Numbered from the stretch's first letter, positions 28,558 through 38,291 are shown. The stretch is DNA of 64,000 nucleotides from Colwellia psychrerythraea (GCF_000764225.1 NZ_JQED01000055.1:514130-578129); one strand, 5' to 3'. Made by a program: numbers and translations. Notes: generated from the letters alone by a model not told the origin.

Positions 28558-29948
28558 TCATGGAAATTAACGAAATTCTAGTCATTAGCATGTTTTTAAC
28601 CTTCATCGTCTTTCTCTTTACTGGCATTCCAATTGCCTATGTTTTAGCGGGTGTTGGTGTCATATTTGGTGGTATTGGTTACCTATCAGATATGCATTTA
28701 GATACGTTTACTGGCCTTGACCTCAATGTGTTAGGTTTAGTCGTCTCTCGAATATTTTCCTTAATGGAGAATTGGGTACTTGTTGCCTTGCCCATGTTTA
28801 TTTTTATGGGGCTAATGCTTGATAAGTCAGGCGTTGCAGAACGTATGATGATGGCAATGCAAGAACTATTCGGCCGAGTTCGCGGTGGTTTAGGTATCAC
28901 TGTAACGTTAATCGGTATTATTTTAGCCGCCTCTACCGGCATTATCGGTGCTTCTGTTGTGCTACTTGGCTTGTTGTCAATTCCTGCCATGATGAAACAA
29001 AATTACTCTAAAACATTTGCAACAGGCATTGTTTGTAGTGCTGGTTGTCTAGGTATTTTAATACCACCAAGCATTATGTTGGTTATTATGGCTGATCAAC
29101 TCGCCTTGTCAGTAGGCGACTTATTCACTGCAGCGGTTTTCCCTGGATTAATGTTAGGTGTGGTTTATCTAGCCTATATTTTAGGTTTATCTTTTTTTAA
29201 ACCGGAAGTAGCACCGGCACCAGAAAATCGTCGTCCATTGAACTTGCAAGTATTAAAAGATGTTTTTCGCGCAATTTTACCGCCAGTAACACTCATTATT
29301 GCGGTATTAGGTTCTATCTTCGCTGGTATTGCGACTCCAACAGAAGCAAGTGGAGTAGGCGCTTTAGGTGCAACCATTTTAGCCGCTGTGAATAAAAAGC
29401 TTAATCTAAAAGTATTTCACGAAGTGTTGATGGCCTCTTATAAAACGACGGCGTATATCTTCGCGATATTTATTGGTGCAACAGTTTTTTCATTGGTATT
29501 ACGTGAACTCGGTGGTGATGAATTTATTTCAAGCATGTTAACCGGATTACCCTTCGGACCTTATGGTGTATTGTTCGTTATTTTGGCTATCGTATTTTTA
29601 TTAGGTTTTTTATTAGACTGGATAGAAATTACCTTAATCGTATTACCATTATTGGCACCGGTAGTAAGTATGTTAGATTTTGGCATTGGTACGGTTAATG
29701 GCTTAGATCAGCCGGTCTTGGTTTGGTTTGTTATGTTGATTGCGGTTACATTGCAAACGTCATTTTTAACCCCGCCCGTTGGTTTTGCCTTGTTTTATTT
29801 AAAGGGGGTTTGTCCACCAGAGATCAAACTTACTGACATTTATAAAGGCGTAGTACCCTTTATACTCTTGCAATTATTGGGCCTTGGGGCATTAATTATG
29901 TACCCTGAAGTCGCCTTGTGGTTACCATCCATGGTCTATGGAAAATAA
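28554..29948 (+). CDS. TRAP transporter large permease (DctM/TakM-type)
   Basis: A 464-residue protein with about 12 helices forming the sodium-driven translocation channel. Typical stretches include FTGIPIAYVLAGVG, GILIPPSIMLVI, TPTEASGVGALGA and TPPVGFALFYLKGV, which carry the sodium-binding regions. It is translationally coupled to the Q gene. With porin, P and Q it forms an outer-to-inner membrane uptake route for an organic acid. Confidence 0.94.
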   Translation: MIMEINEILVISMFLTFIVFLFTGIPIAYVLAGVGVIFGGIGYLSDMHLDTFTGLDLNVLGLVVSRIFSLMENWVLVALPMFIFMGLMLDKSGVAERMMMAMQELFGRVRGGLGITVTLIGIILAASTGIIGASVVLLGLLSIPAMMKQNYSKTFATGIVCSAGCLGILIPPSIMLVIMADQLALSVGDLFTAAVFPGLMLGVVYLAYILGLSFFKPEVAPAPENRRPLNLQVLKDVFRAILPPVTLIIAVLGSIFAGIATPTEASGVGALGATILAAVNKKLNLKVFHEVLMASYKTTAYIFAIFIGATVFSLVLRELGGDEFISSMLTGLPFGPYGVLFVILAIVFLLGFLLDWIEITLIVLPLLAPVVSMLDFGIGTVNGLDQPVLVWFVMLIAVTLQTSFLTPPVGFALFYLKGVCPPEIKLTDIYKGVVPFILLQLLGLGALIMYPEVALWLPSMVYGK

Positions 29949-30124
29949 CTAATTTGCGCTAATGAGAATGATAGAGTTTTAAGGTAGTTTACTAATTGCC
30001 TTAACGCTCTAATATTGTACTTGATAAGCCATTTCTTTAGACTAACAGAGTATTTCTAAATTGGGCTGTTAGTGTATGATTTTGATGTTCTCATGAATTT
30101 CGATAGTTTAATTTAGGTAAGATT

Positions 30125-31798
30125 ATGTTCAAGTCACTTAGAGTACAAATTTACGCACTAGCATTTTTACCGTTTTTATTCGTAGCTTTATTGGAGCTAT
30201 TTCTACAGTTTAATTCACTGAAAAACTTTGGCGATGATGTTACAGAGTTAACAGAAAAGACCATCCTATCTATCGAAAAAGAGCGCCTTAAAGCAATCAT
30301 GGACTCGGTAGAGTCACTTATTCAACCTCATGTTAATAAACCCGGTACTCAAGGCTATGATGAAGCCTTGAAAATGTTATCTCATATGACCTTTGATCAA
30401 GGTTCTGGTTATATATTTGCCTATAAAAATGATGGTGAAAGAGTGTTGATGGGCAGTAAAACCGCGGGACTTGGTAACAATTATTGGGACCTTCAAGACA
30501 AGCAGGGTCAATATATTATTCGAGATTTAGTTCAAAAAAGTAAACAAGGAGCTAGCTTTTATACCTATTGGTTTCCTAAACCAAATGAATCTGTGCCTTC
30601 ACCTAAATACAGTTACGCTATTTATATCGATAAGTGGGACCTGATGATAGGTACGGGGTTTTATATTGATTCGATGGAAGAGGTCATTGCTTCAATAGAT
30701 GAAACCATCATTGAATCTCAAAGCAGTAATATCACTAAAAGTCTCGTTACCACGTTAATTATTGCGCTGATTGTTGGCTTTATTGTGACTTTTGCGATTA
30801 AACGCATCTATAGCGCCCTGAGAAACTTATCTTCATCTGTAGAAGCATTAGCAAAAGGTGAAGGAAATCTAACGCAGACCATAGTTGATAGCCCTATTGA
30901 TGTCTTAAGTGATATTGCTAATAATTTTAATCGTTTTCTCAAAACACTCGGTGGCGATATCCGAAATATCAAACAAACCAGTGTTAACTTAGCCGATATG
31001 GCAGTGCAATCAACCCTGCGACAACGAAGACTTGAAGACTCTTCAGATCAACAAATGCAAGAAACCACACAAGTTGCTAGCGCCGTTGAAGAAATGGCTT
31101 CAACATCAGCAGAAATTGCCAATAGTGCTGAAGTAACTCGTACTTCAGCTGAAAGTGCTGAAGTAGAAATGCAGAATGTGCTTAGCCAAGTAGACTCTTC
31201 AAACCAGCGTATGAACGAACTGAATTTATTATTGGAAAATGTTGAGCATTCAGTGCAAGAGTTAGGTAGTAATGTTGAATCAATTAATTCAGTGCTTGGT
31301 GTAATACAAGGTATTTCAGAACAAACAAATTTACTGGCATTAAATGCCGCCATTGAAGCTGCACGTGCTGGTGAACAAGGAAGAGGGTTTGCTGTAGTTG
31401 CCGATGAGGTTCGTACTTTAGCGCAAAGATCACAGCAAAGTACTGTAGAAATATCTGATATTTTAGATAGTTTGAAAAGTAGCTCTCAACGCACTATTCA
31501 AGATATGAGTGAGTCCGCCGACAAAAGAGCCGCTGTATCTGACGCAATGTCGGCTATTAGAGGCCTGATCGATTCTACATCGGGTTCAATAAAAGAACTA
31601 ACAGAAATGAATATACAGGTTGCTACCGCCGCTTCTGAGCAATCAACCGTTGCGAGTCAAGTGGCCGAAAGTATTACTGGGATTGCTAATCTTGCGAACG
31701 AAATAGGTGAGGGTTCATCTGTTTCCCGAGAAAAATTTGAAGAGCTTGAGTTTTTATCTCAAGAGCTGAATCAAGTTTCTGATAAGTTTGTCGTCTAG
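30125..31798 (+). CDS. Methyl-accepting chemoreceptor with sCache_2 sensor domain
   Basis: A 557-residue transmembrane chemoreceptor: helix 1 (about 10-28), periplasmic sCache_2 domain (about 35-195, with GYIFAYKNDGERVL and WDLMIGTGFYIDSM), helix 2 (about 207-226), HAMP (about 227-285) and the signalling hairpin (QTNLLALNAAIEAARAGE, GRGFAVVADEVRTLAQRS). The sensor domain closely parallels that of the kinase at 23385, and the TRAP operon ends 176 bp before, so it probably steers the cell toward the same organic acid. It ends at a clear terminator. Confidence 0.93.
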   Translation: MFKSLRVQIYALAFLPFLFVALLELFLQFNSLKNFGDDVTELTEKTILSIEKERLKAIMDSVESLIQPHVNKPGTQGYDEALKMLSHMTFDQGSGYIFAYKNDGERVLMGSKTAGLGNNYWDLQDKQGQYIIRDLVQKSKQGASFYTYWFPKPNESVPSPKYSYAIYIDKWDLMIGTGFYIDSMEEVIASIDETIIESQSSNITKSLVTTLIIALIVGFIVTFAIKRIYSALRNLSSSVEALAKGEGNLTQTIVDSPIDVLSDIANNFNRFLKTLGGDIRNIKQTSVNLADMAVQSTLRQRRLEDSSDQQMQETTQVASAVEEMASTSAEIANSAEVTRTSAESAEVEMQNVLSQVDSSNQRMNELNLLLENVEHSVQELGSNVESINSVLGVIQGISEQTNLLALNAAIEAARAGEQGRGFAVVADEVRTLAQRSQQSTVEISDILDSLKSSSQRTIQDMSESADKRAAVSDAMSAIRGLIDSTSGSIKELTEMNIQVATAASEQSTVASQVAESITGIANLANEIGEGSSVSREKFEELEFLSQELNQVSDKFVV

Positions 31799-31849
31799 TC
31801 AGTACCGCTAGGCTAATAAGAGTTAGTTACTGCTGGTGAGATTATTTAA

Positions 31850-31877
31850 AAAGGGAAACATAGCTTCCCTTTTTTTA
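31850..31877 (+). terminator. Intrinsic terminator after the chemoreceptor gene
   Basis: AAGGGAA (31851-31857) pairs with TTCCCTT (31865-31871) around a 7-base loop, followed by a run of T to 31877. It ends the chemoreceptor transcript before the 6S-derived repeat array. Confidence 0.8.
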
Positions 31878-31890
31878 CGAATGTGATTTA

Positions 31891-32390
31891 GCCGCAGCTC
31901 ACATTTGTCCTGAAGAGGACATAGGGTGCACTTTTATTAAAGTAAAGAACTAGAGCCGCGCGGAAATATCGCTGATATTTTATTAATGACTTTAAGGGAA
32001 TTTAAAAAAGGAAAAGTTGCTTTTGTCGAATGCATGATTGCCGCATCTCACATTTGTCCTGAACACCGAGTGTTTTTCTAGAGCCGCGCGGAAATATCGC
32101 TGATATTTTATTAATGACTTTAAGGGAATTTAAAAAAGGAAAAGTTGCTTTTGTCGAATGCATGATTGCCGCATCTCACATTTGTCCTGAACACTGGGTG
32201 TTTTTCTAGAGCAGCGCGGAAATATCGCTGATATATTATTAATGACTTTAAGGGAATTTAAAAAGGAAAAGTCGCTTCCAAGGTGCCGCAGCTCACATTT
32301 GTCCTGAACACCGGGTGTTTTTATAGAGCAGCGCGGAAATATCGCTGATATTTTATTAATGACTTTAAGGGAATTTAAAAAGGAAAAGTC
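31891..32390 (-). repeat. Tandem array of partial 6S RNA copies (3' arm plus trailer)
   Basis: Direct repeats of about 117-128 bp begin with TAGAGC at 31951, 32079, 32207 and 32324. The block CTCACATTTGTCC, which is the 3' arm of 6S RNA read on the other strand, recurs at 31898, 32047, 32175, 32292 and, in the functional gene, 32409; spacings are 149, 128, 117 and 117. Each unit also has a GATATTTCC element and an AATATC-gct-GATATT hairpin. Read on the minus strand each unit is the last 70 or so nucleotides of 6S RNA, its T-rich end and a common trailer. The two central units (from 31951 and 32079) differ from the gene where the 3' end would pair with the 5' end. The array starts at the 6S 3' end and runs away from it. 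Confidence 0.85.
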
Positions 32391-32568
32391 GCTTCCAAGG
32401 TGCCGCAGCTCACATTTGTCCTGAACACCGGGTGTTCAGGGCGGAAATATCATGCTAACCGTAGGCTTCCCGATTCGAGCCGGGCTTGCACAATAGTTAA
32501 TAGTCAATTTCCTTAGGTAAAACTTATCGGCTCAGGGACATAGTTCGCATACAAACACCCCAGAAGAC
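32390..32568 (-). ncRNA. ssrS: 6S RNA
   Basis: On the minus strand, just downstream of zapA as in other gammaproteobacteria, lies a sequence with the 6S block TCCCTGAGCCGATA (near 32540), GCCCGGCTC paired to AATCGGG, then GAAGCCTA. The ends form the closing stem: CTTCTGGGGTG (32566-32556) pairs throughout, with G-U pairs, with CACCTTGGAAG (32402-32392). A hairpin CCTGAACACC/GGTGTTCAGG at 32420-32440 matches the E. coli 3' hairpin in position. The length of about 179 nt agrees with E. coli (184). 6S RNA mimics an open promoter and traps sigma-70 RNA polymerase in stationary phase. The usual downstream partner ygfA is absent. Confidence 0.92.
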
Positions 32569-32573
32569 AAACT

Positions 32574-32580
32574 TAGTATA
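32574..32580 (-). promoter_or_regulatory. -10 element of the 6S RNA promoter
   Basis: TATACT on the minus strand (32580-32575) lies 6-7 bases before the predicted 5' end of 6S RNA at about 32568. It is a near-consensus sigma-70 -10 box. No convincing -35 hexamer was identified. Confidence 0.6.
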
Positions 32581-32726
32581 GCGAAAAAAAGATTATCGAA
32601 TAAGTTTTATTTTGTAATTTTCAGCTGAATGATGACTATTTATTCGTTATGTTTTATTTTTAAGCTTTAACATCATTAAGCTAGGTAAAGATAAGAATGA
32701 ATTAATTATGAGTAGGCAACTACTGC

Positions 32727-33035
32727 TTAAGCAATTTTTTTCTTTGTATGGGAAAGAGCTTGTTCTATGGTTGTTTGAAGTAGGGCAATTTTTTGTTGAT
32801 TATCTTGTTGCTCAACTTTTAATTGTTGTTGAGTCTTTAATAAATCATTAGCCAAATTTAAAGCGGTCATTAATAAGGTTTGCTCAGGAGTACTGATTGC
32901 TTTGCCAGCACCGGCTTTTGTTAAACGATCACTGAGTTCTTGCGCCGCAGTTAATAAGGCAGTTTCTTGCCCTATTGGGCAAGCTATTTTTAGCTTGCGA
33001 TCAACAATGTTGATTTCTACGGTGCGTTGTGACAT
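32727..33035 (-). CDS. zapA: Cell division protein ZapA
   Basis: A 102-residue FtsZ-ring stabiliser. The N-terminal fold starts TVEINIVDRKLKIACPIGQE, then a helix LLTAAQELSDRLTKAG and a long C-terminal coiled coil (about 55-98), the normal ZapA layout. It cross-links FtsZ filaments at mid-cell. It is divergent from ygfB and upstream of ssrS, the conserved arrangement. Confidence 0.92.
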   Translation of the reverse strand: MSQRTVEINIVDRKLKIACPIGQETALLTAAQELSDRLTKAGAGKAISTPEQTLLMTALNLANDLLKTQQQLKVEQQDNQQKIALLQTTIEQALSHTKKKIA

Positions 33036-33237
33036 TTACAGAAAATTCCAAGTATTATTAATAATATAGATAAAATAACGAAATTTTAGCCTATTATTTT
33101 TAATGATAGCGATGCTGAGCTCCCTATGCAAGTAAATAGCGCGCTTTATGGTCATTTTCTGTTATTTTCCTTTTCTGTCATTTTCGGCAGTGATACCATT
33201 ACTTCCCATAATTCCTTGTAGCCATAGAAAGTAAATC

Positions 33238-33840
33238 ATGACTGAAATAACCTCAAATACCGATACCGACAATAACGTAATAGACTTTGCTACGATGCAA
33301 GGCATCTTGGCTAGTGAAGGTCTGAAGTCCCATGCCAGTGAACTTCATGGTGTATTGACAGGGTTAATTTGTGCCGGTTTTGCATTTGAAGATCAAAGCT
33401 ATGTCGTCATGCTACATGATTTATTTAATGACGGTGAAGGTTTTCCAACAGCCGTTAAAAAAGCGCTCAAACAAATGTATAGTGAATTGTGGAGCGGTAT
33501 ATTAGATGACAGTTATAGTTTTAACTTATTATTACCTGATGATGATGACTCTATTGCAGAACGTGGCCATGCATTAAGTGTATGGGTACAAGGCTTTAAT
33601 TTAGGCTTTGGTTTACAGCAAAAAGATAGCCCAGTTCTCTCTGATGAAGTGAAAGAAGTGCTTACTGATTTTGGTGAAATTGCTAACTTGTCAGATGAAA
33701 TGGAAGAAGATGAAGATACCGAACAAGCGTACTTTGAAATTGCAGAGTATGTTCGAATCTCCGCTTTATTATGTTTTAGTGAACTTGCGACACCGCCTAA
33801 CCATGCAAGCAATAGCGCAGATAAAAAGATCATTCACTAA
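33238..33840 (+). CDS. ygfB: UPF0149 (YgfB/YecA-type) protein
   Basis: A 200-residue all-helical UPF0149 protein: SELHGVLTGLICAGF (about residues 35-49) and LSVWVQGFNLGFGL are hallmark segments; the middle is strongly acidic (EEDEDTEQAYFEIAEYVR). In Pseudomonas, YgfB modulates beta-lactam response through ampDh3. It begins the ygfB-pepP-ubiH-ubiI run. The amino end is longer than in E. coli YgfB by about 10 residues. Confidence 0.92.
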   Translation: MTEITSNTDTDNNVIDFATMQGILASEGLKSHASELHGVLTGLICAGFAFEDQSYVVMLHDLFNDGEGFPTAVKKALKQMYSELWSGILDDSYSFNLLLPDDDDSIAERGHALSVWVQGFNLGFGLQQKDSPVLSDEVKEVLTDFGEIANLSDEMEEDEDTEQAYFEIAEYVRISALLCFSELATPPNHASNSADKKIIH

Positions 33841-33943
33841 TCTTGCTTCTTGAAAAGTAAGTTCAAGTAATTACTGGCCCATTAGCGCCAGTAATTTTAT
33901 GCCCCAAAAAATAAGTACAACTTTGAATAGGCGCGAATAATAC

Positions 33944-35299
33944 ATGACCACTACACCTTCAAATAAAGCATCAATGCGCCAGTTACCGTTAAGTGACTAT
34001 GAACTACATCGCGCTGCGTTCATGAAGAAAATGCCAAATAATAGCATTGCATTATTTCCTGCTGCTAGTGAACTAACCCGCAGTAATGATACCGAATACG
34101 CCTTTTGTCAGAATAAAAACTTCTTTTATTTAAGCGGTTTTAATGAGCCAGATGCTTTATTGGTTTTGCTTAAGAATGCCCAAGGGCAATGTCAGTCTAC
34201 TTTATTTTCATTACCAAAAGATGCTTTGCATGAAATTTGGCAGGGCCGTCGTGTAGGTCAAATCAAAGCGGTGCAAGATTACGGTGTTGATGAAAGTTTT
34301 GCAGTAGCAGAAATTACCACCTTATTACCTGATTATCTCGATGGTAAGAGCCAAGTATTTTTTGGTTTTAGTGATCATGGTTTTGCGGCACAAGTCTTCG
34401 ATTGGTTAAAGCAAGTAAAAGGCAACATACGTCAAGGGGCTAAAACACCACAACATTTGACAGATGCTGATCCTATTGTGGCAGAGTTACGTTTAGTTAA
34501 AACGAAGAATGAATTAGCTTTGATGCGCCAAGCGAACTATATTTCTGGCTTAGCACATCAACGGGCTATGCAAAAATGCCAAGTAGGACAGTTTGAATAC
34601 CAAATAGAAGCAGAAATTCTACATGAATTTGCTCGCCATGGCGCTAGGGACCCTGCTTACGCCAGTATTGTTGCTGGTGGTGATAACGCCAATATTCTAC
34701 ATTACACCAATAATAACGATGTTCTGAAAAACAAAGAATTATTACTTATTGATGCTGGCGCTGAATTAGCGGGCTATGCTGCTGATATCACACGTACTTT
34801 CCCTGTTAATGGACAGTTCTCTTCTGAGCAAAAAGCAATATACCAATTAGTGCTTGATGCTAAAAATCTTGCCATTAATGCGATTAAGCCAGGCATGTCT
34901 TTTGCCAAATTGAATACATTAACTAATGCTTTTTTAACACAAGGTTTAGTGGACTTAGGCATACTTGCAGGTGATTTATCTGAACTGATCAGTGATAACA
35001 AAGTTAAAGATTATTTTATTCACGGTCTTGGTCATTGGTTAGGATTAGATGTGCATGATGTGGGTGATTATCAAATAAATACCGACAGAGAACAGCTGCG
35101 TGCGTTTGAAGTTGGAATGGTTATGACAATTGAACCTGGCATTTATATCCCACTCAGTGACCACAATGTTGATGAAAAATGGCGAGGAATCGGGGTACGT
35201 ATTGAAGATAATATTGCCGTAACCGAAAATGGTTTCGAAAACTTAACCGTTAATTCACCCCAAACAATTGAAGATATTGAAGCATTGATGAAAGCATAA
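33944..35299 (+). CDS. pepP: Xaa-Pro aminopeptidase
   Basis: A 451-residue aminopeptidase P, which removes N-terminal residues preceding proline. The amino-terminal domain (FFYLSGFNEPDALLVL) is followed by the pita-bread domain with the five dimanganese ligands: LIDAGAE, ADITRTFP, HGLGHWLGLDVHD, MTIEPGIY and RIEDNIAV. Length is near E. coli PepP (441). It lies between ygfB and ubiH as in E. coli. Confidence 0.95.
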   Translation: MTTTPSNKASMRQLPLSDYELHRAAFMKKMPNNSIALFPAASELTRSNDTEYAFCQNKNFFYLSGFNEPDALLVLLKNAQGQCQSTLFSLPKDALHEIWQGRRVGQIKAVQDYGVDESFAVAEITTLLPDYLDGKSQVFFGFSDHGFAAQVFDWLKQVKGNIRQGAKTPQHLTDADPIVAELRLVKTKNELALMRQANYISGLAHQRAMQKCQVGQFEYQIEAEILHEFARHGARDPAYASIVAGGDNANILHYTNNNDVLKNKELLLIDAGAELAGYAADITRTFPVNGQFSSEQKAIYQLVLDAKNLAINAIKPGMSFAKLNTLTNAFLTQGLVDLGILAGDLSELISDNKVKDYFIHGLGHWLGLDVHDVGDYQINTDREQLRAFEVGMVMTIEPGIYIPLSDHNVDEKWRGIGVRIEDNIAVTENGFENLTVNSPQTIEDIEALMKA

Positions 35300-35489
35300 G
35301 CTGATTATCTGAGCAGCTTAATTGCTTATAAAAATTGTTCCGATATCGTTAAGCGCTCATTAAGCTAGTCAGCTTGGTATAAATCAATAAAGTACTCGTA
35401 AAAGTTAAGTAAACTAACAGTATGTTAACGATAAAAAGTCATGTCAGCATGAGTGCTAATAGCAACATTACTAAAATAAAAATACTAAG

Positions 35490-36791
35490 ATGAGCGCGAT
35501 GGAAAAAAATAACCAACATTTTGATGTCATTATTTCAGGCGGTGGCTTATCTGGTAGTTTAATGGCGTTAAGTTTAAGTCAACTCACTAAAGCTGATGGT
35601 AACTTATTATCTATCGCTATAATTGAAACCCTGTCTTTTAATCAAACTAAATCTGTAGATGAAAGTACACTGTTTGATGAACGTGTCTTAGCGCTATCAC
35701 ATGGTAGTGCTAAATATCTCGCTAAGCTTGGTGCTTGGCAATACCTAAAAGATGACGCCAGTGCCATTACTGATATTGATATCTCTGATCGTGGTCATTT
35801 TGCCAAGGCAAGGTTAACGGCAAAAGAGTATCGTGTGAATGCACTTGGCTATGTTATCGACATGGCACTTATTGGTAAAGCGCAATTAAAAGCGCTCAGT
35901 GATAATACAGTGACAAATAGTGTCAGTTTGAAAAAGAATATTCATTGGTTTAGTCCTGATTCTATTGCTGATATTAGCTGGCAAGATAAAGAATCAGCTG
36001 TCAAAGAAGGTGTGTCGGTTACCCTTAACTCAGGAAAAATATTGTCAGCTAGTTTATTGCTTGGCTGTGATGGTGCTCAATCGCCCGTAAGAAAGCTCGC
36101 AAACATCGAGGTAACTTGTGATGATTACCAACAAGTGGCCTTAATTGCCAATGTCACCACCAGTAACACACACCAGCAAAAAGCCTTTGAACGATTTACT
36201 GAGTTTGGTCCTATTGCCATGCTGCCGTTAAAACCATTGAAGGTAAAAACGAAATCTTTTGCTGCTGGAGCATCACGTTGCTCGTTAGTTTGGACGATGA
36301 CGCCAGCACAAGCAGAAGAAATTAAACAGTTGAGCGATGATGCTTTTAAAGTTGAGCTAGAGCGAGCATTTGGCAGCTACCTTGGTGCAATCACCCATGT
36401 AGGAAAACGTGATGTTTATCCCCTAGTGTTATTACAAGCGCAACAGCAAACCTATCATCGTATGGCGTTGCTGGGTAATGCTTCGCATACTATTCACCCT
36501 ATTGCAGGGCAAGGTTTTAACTTAGGTTTACGTGATGTTGAAGTGATGGCAGACCTCGTTAAAAAAGCGCTGGCAGCAGGGCAAGATATTGGTAATCTTG
36601 CTTTATTGCATGAGTATCAAATGAATCGGATAAAAGATCAGCAACAAGTCATCCAATTAACTGACTCATTAGTAACCTTGTTTGCTAATGATTTGCTACC
36701 CTTAGTCGTTGGTCGAAATATTGGCTTGCAAACACTTAATATGATGTCGCCGTTAAAAAATGCTTTAGTTAAGAAAACTATGGGATATTAG
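35490..36791 (+). CDS. ubiH: 2-octaprenyl-6-methoxyphenol hydroxylase
   Basis: A 433-residue FAD monooxygenase of ubiquinone synthesis. The dinucleotide-binding loop is VIISGGGLSGSLMALSL (about 11-27), and the second FAD motif is LGNASHTIHPIAGQGFNLGLRD. It acts in the soluble Ubi complex on the ring hydroxylation assigned to UbiH. It precedes its paralogue ubiI by about 100 bp. The UbiH/UbiI assignment rests on gene order and similarity. Confidence 0.92.
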   Translation: MSAMEKNNQHFDVIISGGGLSGSLMALSLSQLTKADGNLLSIAIIETLSFNQTKSVDESTLFDERVLALSHGSAKYLAKLGAWQYLKDDASAITDIDISDRGHFAKARLTAKEYRVNALGYVIDMALIGKAQLKALSDNTVTNSVSLKKNIHWFSPDSIADISWQDKESAVKEGVSVTLNSGKILSASLLLGCDGAQSPVRKLANIEVTCDDYQQVALIANVTTSNTHQQKAFERFTEFGPIAMLPLKPLKVKTKSFAAGASRCSLVWTMTPAQAEEIKQLSDDAFKVELERAFGSYLGAITHVGKRDVYPLVLLQAQQQTYHRMALLGNASHTIHPIAGQGFNLGLRDVEVMADLVKKALAAGQDIGNLALLHEYQMNRIKDQQQVIQLTDSLVTLFANDLLPLVVGRNIGLQTLNMMSPLKNALVKKTMGY

Positions 36792-36897
36792 CATTGTCAG
36801 GCTTAATGCGTTAAAAAATAGATAAATACCAACCCTAGCTGAGGCTCTAAGAGTGAGTATTCAAGGTGTGGTATTGTTAACTTCAAGAAGAGAGAAA

Positions 36898-38220
36898 ATG
36901 CAAAAATTTGATGTGTTAATCGTTGGCGCAGGCATGGTAGGTTTAACACTTGCGTTAGCCTTACGGAAAAATAGCCAGTTAAAAATTGCTATGGTTGATA
37001 CCTCAGCGGTACCTGAACTTGATGACACTATCGATGTAAGAGTCAGTGCGATTAATGTCGCTAGCAAAAATATCTTTGCTAATCTAGGCGTTTGGTCTGC
37101 TCTAGAAAATAGCCGAATACAAGATTATCAGCACATGCACGTATGGGATAAAGCGGGGTTAGGTAAACTTGATTTTTCAGCTAAAGATAGCGCGACTTTC
37201 CCCTCAGAAGACAATCTTGGTTGGATCATTGAAAATAAAGTGATTCGCCACGCTCTATGGCAACAAGCAGAGCTCGATGAAGGAATTCATTTTTTTAATG
37301 GTAATAAATTAGCCAGTATTAGTCAGGGCGATAGTGAAGTCTTTGCCACTTTTGCTAGTGAACCTTCGCCTGATGATCGTCATGGCGACAGTTCACCCAC
37401 AGCACCAATTATCGCAAAACTCGTGGTGGGTGCCGATGGTGCTAACTCATGGGTACGTCAACAAATGAACATGGCGATGATCTTTAAAGATTACGATCAT
37501 CACGCGATTGTTGCGACAGTTAAATGCCCTCAAGGTCATAAAAATACCGCATGGCAAGTGTTTTTACCAACAGGTCCATTAGCCTTTTTACCTTTAAATT
37601 CAGGGAAACAAGGAACTCCTCTACAAGGCACTGCTGACTCAGCAAATAATTTATGCTCTATTGTTTATTCAACTGCGCCAGAAGATGCAAAACGGTTAAC
37701 AGCACTTGATAGTATCGACTTTGCCAAAGAGCTAACAGCAGCTAGTGATGGTAAGTTAGGTGATATCACGCTTGAAAGCGAGCGCTTTACTTACCCACTG
37801 ACCATGCGTTTAGCACAAGACTTTGTAAAAGATCGTGTAGTGCTTATTGGTGATGCGGCGCACACTATACATCCACTTGCTGGACAAGGTGTTAATTTAG
37901 GTTTACTCGATGCGGCAGCTTTAGCACAAACCTTAACTTCAACGCTTGATGAGCATGATGAAAATTACCCTGAACTAGTTAATGCATCAGATCTAAAAGC
38001 GTTTTCTCGCTGGCGTAAAAGTGAAGCAACAGAGATGATCACCGCAATGGCTGGTATAAAACAAGCCTTTGCCCCACAACAGTCACCCGTTAAATTGCTT
38101 CGTGGTGTCGGTATGAATGTGCTTAATCACTTTGCTCCTGCTAAAAATCGTCTTATTGCTCAAGCATTAGGTATCAAATCTGACCTACCAGAACTTGCTT
38201 ACCAAAAAGATGCACTATAA
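36898..38220 (+). CDS. ubiI: 2-octaprenylphenol hydroxylase (UbiI/VisC)
   Basis: A 440-residue FAD monooxygenase paralogous to ubiH. I start at the ATG at 36898, which has AGAGAG just before it and directly begins the FAD loop FDVLIVGAGMVGLTLAL; the frame is open upstream to a GTG at 36853. The second FAD motif is LIGDAAHTIHPLAGQGVNLGLLD. It catalyses the C5 hydroxylation of the quinone ring. A short Ser/Asp-rich insert (SEPSPDDRHGDSSP) is unusual. Confidence 0.92.
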   Translation: MQKFDVLIVGAGMVGLTLALALRKNSQLKIAMVDTSAVPELDDTIDVRVSAINVASKNIFANLGVWSALENSRIQDYQHMHVWDKAGLGKLDFSAKDSATFPSEDNLGWIIENKVIRHALWQQAELDEGIHFFNGNKLASISQGDSEVFATFASEPSPDDRHGDSSPTAPIIAKLVVGADGANSWVRQQMNMAMIFKDYDHHAIVATVKCPQGHKNTAWQVFLPTGPLAFLPLNSGKQGTPLQGTADSANNLCSIVYSTAPEDAKRLTALDSIDFAKELTAASDGKLGDITLESERFTYPLTMRLAQDFVKDRVVLIGDAAHTIHPLAGQGVNLGLLDAAALAQTLTSTLDEHDENYPELVNASDLKAFSRWRKSEATEMITAMAGIKQAFAPQQSPVKLLRGVGMNVLNHFAPAKNRLIAQALGIKSDLPELAYQKDAL

Positions 38221-38255
38221 CGCTTCATCAAATAAGTGTAATACAAAGCGTACTG

Positions 38256-38291
38256 AGAAAGACTCTCAGATAGTATAAAAAGAGTCTTTCT
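38256..38291 (+). terminator. Hairpin terminator after ubiI
   Basis: A perfect 11-bp inverted repeat, AGAAAGACTCT (38256-38266) and AGAGTCTTTCT (38281-38291), 35 bp after the ubiI stop. The trailing T run is poor, so it may instead protect the 3' end. The remaining 380 bp before the gcvT promoter hold no gene and no recognisable glycine riboswitch. Confidence 0.5.

Noticed and set aside
31891..32440. CRISPR array or REP cluster
   Set aside because: The repeats are 117-128 bp, contiguous without spacers, and contain the 6S RNA 3' arm, so they are tandem duplications of part of ssrS.
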